Shown here: positions 57,961 to 64,000 of the stretch, piece by piece | Numbering within the stretch: position 1 is the stretch's first letter | Layout of the letters: each line of letters begins with the position of its first letter | Assembly (NCBI RefSeq): GCF_008831285.2 | Contig: NC_045139.1 | Span: 7,534,204 to 7,598,203, forward strand | Source of the DNA: Nymphaea colorata | Taxonomy: Eukaryota; Streptophyta; Magnoliopsida; Nymphaeales; Nymphaeaceae | Reading direction: 5' to 3' | DNA length: 64,000 nt | Translations under genes and position numbers: made by a program | Notes under the pieces: generated by a model | Databases searched by the model: none | What the model saw: only the letters and a program-made list of their open reading frames with translations | What the model was told of the DNA's origin: nothing

Positions 57961-59814
57961 ATTACGGTTAATGGAGGGACGATGACTTAACAAGGGGACG
58001 CCTTCATTCTCTTTCTGTGTCTCTCTGTTCTCTCTCTCTCAGAGCATAAAAGGAAGAGAAGAAATGGAAAGTAAGAACAAGAAAGAGAGGAAAGAGGTAC
58101 GCAAACTCTGTTAAATATGCCTTGAATGTGAACCACATGTTTTTAAGTTTTCAGGAGCTTATTTGAAGAAGCCAACAACCGGAAAAGAAAGATGGAAAGA
58201 AAAAGAAAAGAATGAAATGGGACTCCTTTTCTTCTATGCATGAGCTTTTGGGGGTTTTTGATAAAGAAAGAAGAGTTTCTGGTTTTCATATGAAGTGCGT
58301 AATTGAAGGTTGAGACATCTCTTCAGTATTCTCTCTGCTTCTCTTCCTTTTGGCAAAAGTGATATGTCATCCATCTCTTTTATTGTCTTCTTTGTTGATG
58401 TTTCTATCGGAGTTCAATCTCTTTTATTGTTAGTTTCTCTTTTATTGTTAGTTTCTCTTTTATTGTCTTCTTTGTGGCGCCTCTATAGTCTCTTTGCTTT
58501 ATAAGAAAATCCTGCTCTTCCTTCAGAATGGACGTAAGCATATTGGCGAATGACATATTTTACACTTTGCTCCGTTTAGTTTAGTGCGATCGCTTTCTTC
58601 GTTATCGGCATCTTCTTGGTGTTTTGCTTTAATCTGCTTCTTGCCTCCATAGCAGTCTATCTTTTGTCGTTGTTCTTCTTCTTCTTCTCATGCTTGATGG
58701 ACTGATCTGTCTCCCTCCCTCTCTGTTTTCCTCATCCACCTTTTCTTTCTTGCTTTTTTTTTTCTTTTACCTTGTTTCTTCCTTTCCTTCATAGTCTTGA
58801 GTTGAAGCTTTGAATTTGGATGTGAATTTTCGAACCCTTCTTCATGAATTTTTGTTTTTCTCTTAGATCTGTAAGCAGGTTGAGCTATGCTGTTTTCCAT
58901 GATGTGGTTGAGCTTGAAGAATTGAAAGAACAGAACGATCATCACTAGCTGTACTATTTCTCATATGTGATTCGTTTTTTGATCATTTTTTGCCATCATA
59001 TTTGAAAAAAAAACTGATGACAGTTGGATGAAAATTTGAGCATATTTTGTGTGTAGTTGAGGTTGCAGCACTGTTCCATAGCTTGGATCTTGATACCAGG
59101 TCCATTTTCTGGTCTGGCTGGACCTACTAAGAAGGGAAAAAACAAGGGTAATAATTGTATAAAGGACTACATGGACCAGATCCAATCCATACTCAGTAAA
59201 GTGATAGTTTTTCTTTCTACGTTTTGGCATCTAGAAATTGCAGATCTCAATGGCACCTTTGTAGTCTGTTCGTAGTAGGGTCTTGTATGAAGGCTTGTCG
59301 ACCATACTCAGCTTCTTATACCAATCAAAAAGATGGAAACCGTCGATCAAAATTTAGTTTGGTCTCCTTCACCATAACCAGACATTATCAGGTTTGTACA
59401 AGGTTGTTGCAAGACAAAACTTGAATCATTGACATTGGAGTCCCACAGTTAAAGTTTCATTCTTCTCATTGCATTACTAAATAAAGTAGATGGTTGGTTC
59501 TTTTACTGTTGTTCCTCACCATGGTCCACAGCTGGTAGAAGTTGTGGACATATTACTAACTTGGTCAGACTGTTATGTTTTACTGCTGTTAACAAGATAT
59601 GGCCGTCAGCCTTCCAATTGACTAGCTAATTTGATTAAGGAATTAACTCTACGTATCATACTTTTGTGAGAATAACTACATTACAGTGACTGCTGTTTGT
59701 TGATTGCCATGCAACTAATAATATGCATTCATACATCTACAGTTTGTGCAGATTGGTTCTGAAGTAACCACATTCAGTTCAAGAACTGTTTAAGGAACTG
59801 ATACACTAAGAAAT
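57961..59814. other. Pyrimidine-rich tract, no gene recognised
   Basis: Long CT-rich stretches near 58,320-58,500 and 58,680-58,800 give artificial hydrophobic or basic frames. The segment 59,090-59,160 has a coding-like reading (GPFSGLAGPTKKGKNKG) but no family is recognised. Confidence 0.45.
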
Positions 59815-60177
59815 ATGCATGAAGAAGGTGGCAAGAAGTACCCGGCTTTCTCCATCTATGAGAAGAACGAACTAATGAGGAAGTTCAATTGTCTGAAATT
59901 GCAGGCAGGTGGTTCAGTTAAGGAGCATATTTCAGCGATGAAGGGCCTACTTAATGATATTTCTCTTGCTGGACATGATTTTAACGAAGATCTAAAAATA
60001 CATGTTATCCTGTATTCTCTTCCAGATTCGTGGGATGATTTTGTGGGTACACTTTTTGCTATTAGGAACACTGTAGGTTTGACATTTGATTCAGTATGCC
60101 AAGCCCTTGAGTATGAGGAAGACAGGCGGTTCACCAAAAGGAAGGAAGCAGAAGTAACATCTTGTCCACCCCGTTGA
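59815..60177 (+). pseudogene. Copia-type gag (UBN2-like) fragment
   Basis: Residues include ELMRKFNCLKLQAGGSVKEH, LNDISLAGHDFNEDLKIHVI and LYSLPDSWDDFV, the hallmark order of UBN2 gag domains of copia elements. It stops at 60,177 before any zinc knuckle, protease or integrase. No LTR pair surrounds it. It is the only gag found in the window. Confidence 0.8.
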
Positions 60178-62606
60178 GCTTTCATGTTCCGAAAAGGTCA
60201 AGTTCAGGAACGCAAAAAGTGATTCATATAAAACATCCAGTGAAAAGTAAACTGATAAGAAAAAAGTGGGAGTTGAGTTAATTCTTGTACCGGTTGATTG
60301 AGGATGATCTTATACAACGATAGAAGGTGGAAAATGGAAAATCCTTAAATACAGAAAGGAAAAGGCTTTCTTGCCAGCTTATGCTTATGTATCCTAAGCT
60401 TTTTATTAACTTGGTTGACTCTGGATTCTGGAAAGATCAATCGCTGCTGGATGCATTTGTTGACAATGGGGCTTTGACGAAATCTTCAATGCAGACGTCT
60501 AGAGAGAACAGCTGATGCGGTTGTGCCTGATTGCAGGAAGCCATATTCTCATTGTGAACACTTGCAGACGTTTCTTGACATGTACCTCTTTATTTGTTGC
60601 TTAGCCAACATGATTCTCTGAGCTTTACAAGGGCAGGACATAGTTGCTTGGTTATGACATGTTGACTTTTACTGAAAAGAAGAAGTTGTTTCCGACATAT
60701 TAAAGGCCTTCAGGATTGTTCATGTATTCTATGCGCTCAAAAAATCTTACATAGATTGCTGTTCAAGTGAAAGATTATGCTGGAGTAACTGGGCGACCAT
60801 AGAATATGCTAATTGATACCCCTCCGTGCTATCTTGCGATCTTTTTGACGGTAAAGATTGCAGCTGGCAGTAATCGAACGCAACCACAACTTAGTTTCGC
60901 ATGTGCATCATGAAGTGCACACCAGAAACTTGGCTCATGGTTGTTTTATGTTTCTTTTCCAGGTGATTGCTGGCATAAACCTTTATTCTTCCATTGGTAG
61001 CTTCAATGCAATTTGCTCATCATCTGGTGCGGCGTCATTGGGAGCAAACCCAGATTACGTTGAGCCTGTTTGCTGAGGCTTTGACAATCGACATCAGCCA
61101 AGCCTTGGCTTGGGTAGAAGGTTATCAGCATCCTGTTAGAGGCTGGGCTAGCTTTCGCTTGCTGTAGCCTGTCATGTAATTTAGAACTTCCAGAAGCTGG
61201 CTTTCAACGCACGGAACTGCATGCTTTTCCACGCGTTTGAAACTTCTTGAAAAGCTTGTTTTTTCTAACTCGAGAACTGAGCTTTTCTATTTTAAAGTTG
61301 CACTTCTGATAGAGCAATAGCATTCTCTTTTCATAAACGTTTCTTTTTTGCTGCTGAACCTAATAATAATGATTGAACATTTTTAATAAAAAGTAATACG
61401 AGAAGCCGCATCAGCCCCCTTGGCCTTTAAATCTCCAATATTTTTGTGCCATACAACAGTTTTCCTGGTTTTATAGAGAATATCATAAAAATTTCTTTAT
61501 TTCCCAAACATGTCCAATCAATTGTCTCACCTCCCCAACATGTCCTGAATGGTTTGCACATGAACTTTTAGCGGTTGTATGCCAATAGGGTAGATTCATA
61601 GAGCATTGTTTGGTTGAATTTTTCCCATTTTTAAGTAGATATATGAAACAATATATTATTATTATTCTCATTACCAAATGATCCTTTAAAAAACATTTGG
61701 CAATAATTTTGCATCTTAGGGTAGATTCATAGAACCTTATATTACTGTATTTCATGAATCGCCCCAAGCTTTGAGGCAAATTCAGGGGACAGTAACAGCC
61801 TATTTCTATGGCCAAACAAGCCCTTAAGCTTGTAGTACATTTAATGGGTTTTGCACTGCTTCTTACACTTATTTCTTACTCTGCCTACTTGATCTTCTTG
61901 AGGTAGTCAATGGTGATGATGGGAGAAATGATTGAGTATTTTTATGGTAACGATCCGTTCCCAACTAGAGAACTGTTGGCCTTGCTTCGACATTATGGCA
62001 AAGAAATAAAGGCCATGCATATTGAATTCTATGCTTCATTAGAGACTTCAATCTTCCTTAGATTTCAAAGAACGAACGTTTACGGCCTTATGATCTCAAG
62101 AGAAGGCCAAGGGTTGACTTGGTGATGCTCGATGAAGATGTGACGCATTCATTATATCTCTATTTCGATGTACATAAATATGAGATTCTGTTGGAATCGC
62201 CACTTCTGCATAGTTGAAGGCAGTAAGATCAACCTTTCTCTGTTCGATGCACTTGGGACTTTCCCGATTGACTAAATAACCCAATGAGGCTTCAAGTTTT
62301 CAACATTTCACTAAGCAAACCGAATTGTGCATTCTTCTTAGTTTTCTCTTAAGTGATGTCTTTATCTTCAAAGTTTTAGAGCCCGAAAGGTGGTACAGAT
62401 TATTTGGAAAAAGGAAAAAGTAGACATGATTGATATATTACAAAAGCACTTTCAAGGTCATGATATACAGAGAAATTCAAGAAGTAATCGAGACGAAAGG
62501 GTCATGCTTAACCAGAAAGCCATGTAAATTCACAGATGCAAAACTCCCCAAAATGTCCTAAAAAGTTCCTTTTCAAGATCATGCAGAGATCACAGCAGTA
62601 CAAAGA
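60178..62606. other. Intergenic tract upstream of psbY 3' end
   Basis: Frames such as 60,327-60,515, 60,858-61,076 and 61,910-62,125 lack recognisable domains. Positions 60,962-61,076, after a TTTTCCAG acceptor-like site, look mildly coding but nothing supports a gene. Near 61,720-61,830 the sequence ending GGCCAAACAAGCCCTTAAG resembles one end of a DNA-type MITE. Confidence 0.5.
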
Positions 62607-63188
62607 TCATTCAGATCTCATCCTGTTGAGCTGATTCAACGCGGGCTGCAAGATGTTGTAGAGCACCCATGCAAGGGCAGGGCTGACCACAAAGAGCAGC
62701 AACAGGCCCCTGTTGTCTTCGGAAGAAGCCTCAGCGATCTGAGCAATCTCAAGGGCATCTGAGGTTGGTGCGTAGAGCAGCCCAGATGCAGCAGCAGCAG
62801 CAGAAATGCCAACACCCGCAATCAACCCCTTGGTCTCCCTCATTCTGTTGAGCTGGTTCAGGGCAGGCTGCAGGATGTTGAAGAGCACCCACCCAATCGC
62901 TGGGATAATGGGGAGGAGGAGAGCCAGACCGCGGTTGTCTTCGCCGCCGGCAGCTGCGGCGACGTCGGCGATCTGTTCGGCGGCAGAGGCGGAAAGCGGC
63001 GAAAGGAGGGAGGTGGCAATTACTGCTCCCGTTGCTGTTTTCAAGCTGGTAAGCGGCTTGGGGAGGTTCTGGAGGGGGAGGACCAGGCCTGCTGGTTGGA
63101 TCTTAATGGGTTTGGAGTTGGTGGGGGGTGTGTTTGGTGCAGCCAGGGACTTGGGGTTGAGGATGGATGAGGTGATCATGGTGGCCAT
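62607..63188 (-). CDS. psbY: Photosystem II PsbY precursor, chloroplastic (two PsbY units)
   Basis: Single exon, 193 residues. The N-terminus (MATMITSSIL, Ser/Thr/Pro-rich, to about residue 65) is a chloroplast transit peptide. Two homologous units follow: unit 1 at about 70-117 and unit 2 at about 145-193. Each starts with an EDNRG motif (83-87 and 157-161), then a hydrophobic helix, and ends with ILQPALNQLNRMR (105-117 and 179-191). The linker 121-145 is alanine-rich and hydrophobic (GLIAGVGISAAAAASGLLYA) and works as an internal signal in the known polyprotein. The precursor is cleaved into two single-span thylakoid membrane proteins of photosystem II near cytochrome b559. Length and order match other plant psbY genes. 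The start is supported by the transit peptide and by GC-rich coding use from the first codon. Confidence 0.97.
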   Translation of the reverse strand: MATMITSSILNPKSLAAPNTPPTNSKPIKIQPAGLVLPLQNLPKPLTSLKTATGAVIATSLLSPLSASAAEQIADVAAAAGGEDNRGLALLLPIIPAIGWVLFNILQPALNQLNRMRETKGLIAGVGISAAAAASGLLYAPTSDALEIAQIAEASSEDNRGLLLLFVVSPALAWVLYNILQPALNQLNRMRSE

Positions 63189-63450
63189 TGGATGGTTGCT
63201 TCCCCCTCCTAAGTTTCAGCAGTGATCAGCTGCAGATTATCTTCCTCCTCTACCTCTCTGCAACCTCTGCTGCCTCTCCACCACCTCTCTGGTTTTTTGG
63301 CTTGAAGGGCTTCAAAACTCTGGTTGTAGGGATAGGAGGCAAGAGGAAGGGGTTGTTATTCCAACGTGGGCTGAGGGCGTCCAATGGACAGCCGATGAGT
63401 GGATTCCCACCTTATCCACAGCCTCATCTTCAAGATTAATGGCAGCCTCA
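63189..63450 (-). promoter_or_regulatory. psbY upstream region with I-box and CCAAT motifs
   Basis: On the gene's strand GTGGATAAGG (GATAA I-box core, plus-strand CTTATCC at 63,411), a CCAAT-type motif (plus CCAATGG at 63,381) and CCCACGTTGG (ACGT core near 63,364) lie within 260 bp of the start. Such GATAA and ACGT motifs are typical of light-regulated nuclear photosynthesis genes. No TATA box is obvious, which is usual for many photosystem genes. Confidence 0.5.
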
Positions 63451-64000
63451 CATTCGATCTCCAAGATTTATGATAGCCTCACATTGGCAATCGCATACTC
63501 GTCATTTGAATCGTCTGGAATTCTCTGGAGTGCCTTGGCATATGCTGAACTAGAATTTCAGGGCCTAGAAATGGGACCCTGAAGTTATTTCAACTTGTAA
63601 AATTAGTCCAGAAATTAGAATAGATCTGATATTTTTCAACATTGATTGCACCCATGAATAGATTTGAGATTTTAGACATTGCTTGCATCCATGAATACAT
63701 AGTTTTGGCAGTAAGTTGGATTAAGAAAGTACAACTCTAGATGACACTGATTTTCAGTTTGTAAGTAAGACCTCATGTGTATCCCACGAAGAAAATGGCT
63801 TTACATTTTAGATTTTGGGAAGTTTTAAAGAGTATTTTAATCACGAAATGTTCTTGGTTTATAGTTCTTTTAGGAATGTGAATTGAAGTTAGTAATAAGA
63901 TGAGGTTAGGTCCATAATAGTGGCACTTAGTTTGGAGCGAATAGTTACAGTTTTCTATCAAAGTATTTGGACTTGAGTTTATTAGGGTCGTCTGCCATGG
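63451..64000. other. Non-coding tract to window end
   Basis: No gene recognised. The frame at 63,961-63,773 has no domain. Confidence 0.55.

Overview
This window is nuclear DNA from a flowering plant. The evidence is three plant-type genes: a chloroplast-targeted PsbY precursor, a CCT-domain (CMF class) regulator and a long multi-exon TPR protein. Introns, copia-type retrotransposon debris, hAT-like MITEs and many (TC)n/(GA)n tracts fit this. I cannot place the species from sequence alone.

The window has two halves. Positions 1 to about 40,000 are a repeat-dominated, gene-poor accessory region. It holds two large tandem arrays, A (1-6290, unit about 650 bp) and B (11,604-15,118, unit about 611-630 bp). 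Both arrays share an AT-rich spacer. Each carries a different piece of what looks like the C-terminal membrane (PGG-like) part of an ankyrin-repeat protein. A broken but collinear relative of that gene, with the N-terminal start, the B-type piece and then the A-type piece, lies at 29,790-30,800. Around these are several dispersed duplications: 5.9-8.2 kb versus 15.1-17.5 kb; 8.63-9.83 kb versus 37.09-38.19 kb; 18.05-20.63 kb versus 30.86-33.61 kb. There is also a decayed copia polyprotein (26.7-29.7 kb), an inverted duplication able to form a long hairpin (25.56-26.80 kb), and a family of small hAT-like MITEs with CAGKGGCGGAG-type ends.

Positions about 41,700 to 64,000 are gene-bearing. On the plus strand is a three-exon CCT/CMF gene (41,759-43,850) whose second intron appears to be of GC-AG type and splits the CCT domain. 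On the minus strand is an 11-exon TPR gene (54,901 down to 45,660; 768 residues) whose exons I joined phase by phase. Its 2.5-kb intron 7 contains an intact TRIM retrotransposon (49,449-50,531) with two LTRs, a tRNA-Met primer site and a 5-bp target duplication. A copia gag fragment lies at 59,815-60,177. The single-exon psbY gene (63,188 down to 62,607) encodes two PsbY units in one precursor.

The three genes are not an operon and show no obvious shared pathway beyond a loose chloroplast theme for the CMF gene and psbY. Most remaining open frames are shadows of repeats. The main novelty is how gene fragments, spacers and mobile elements were combined and amplified into two dimer-organised arrays.
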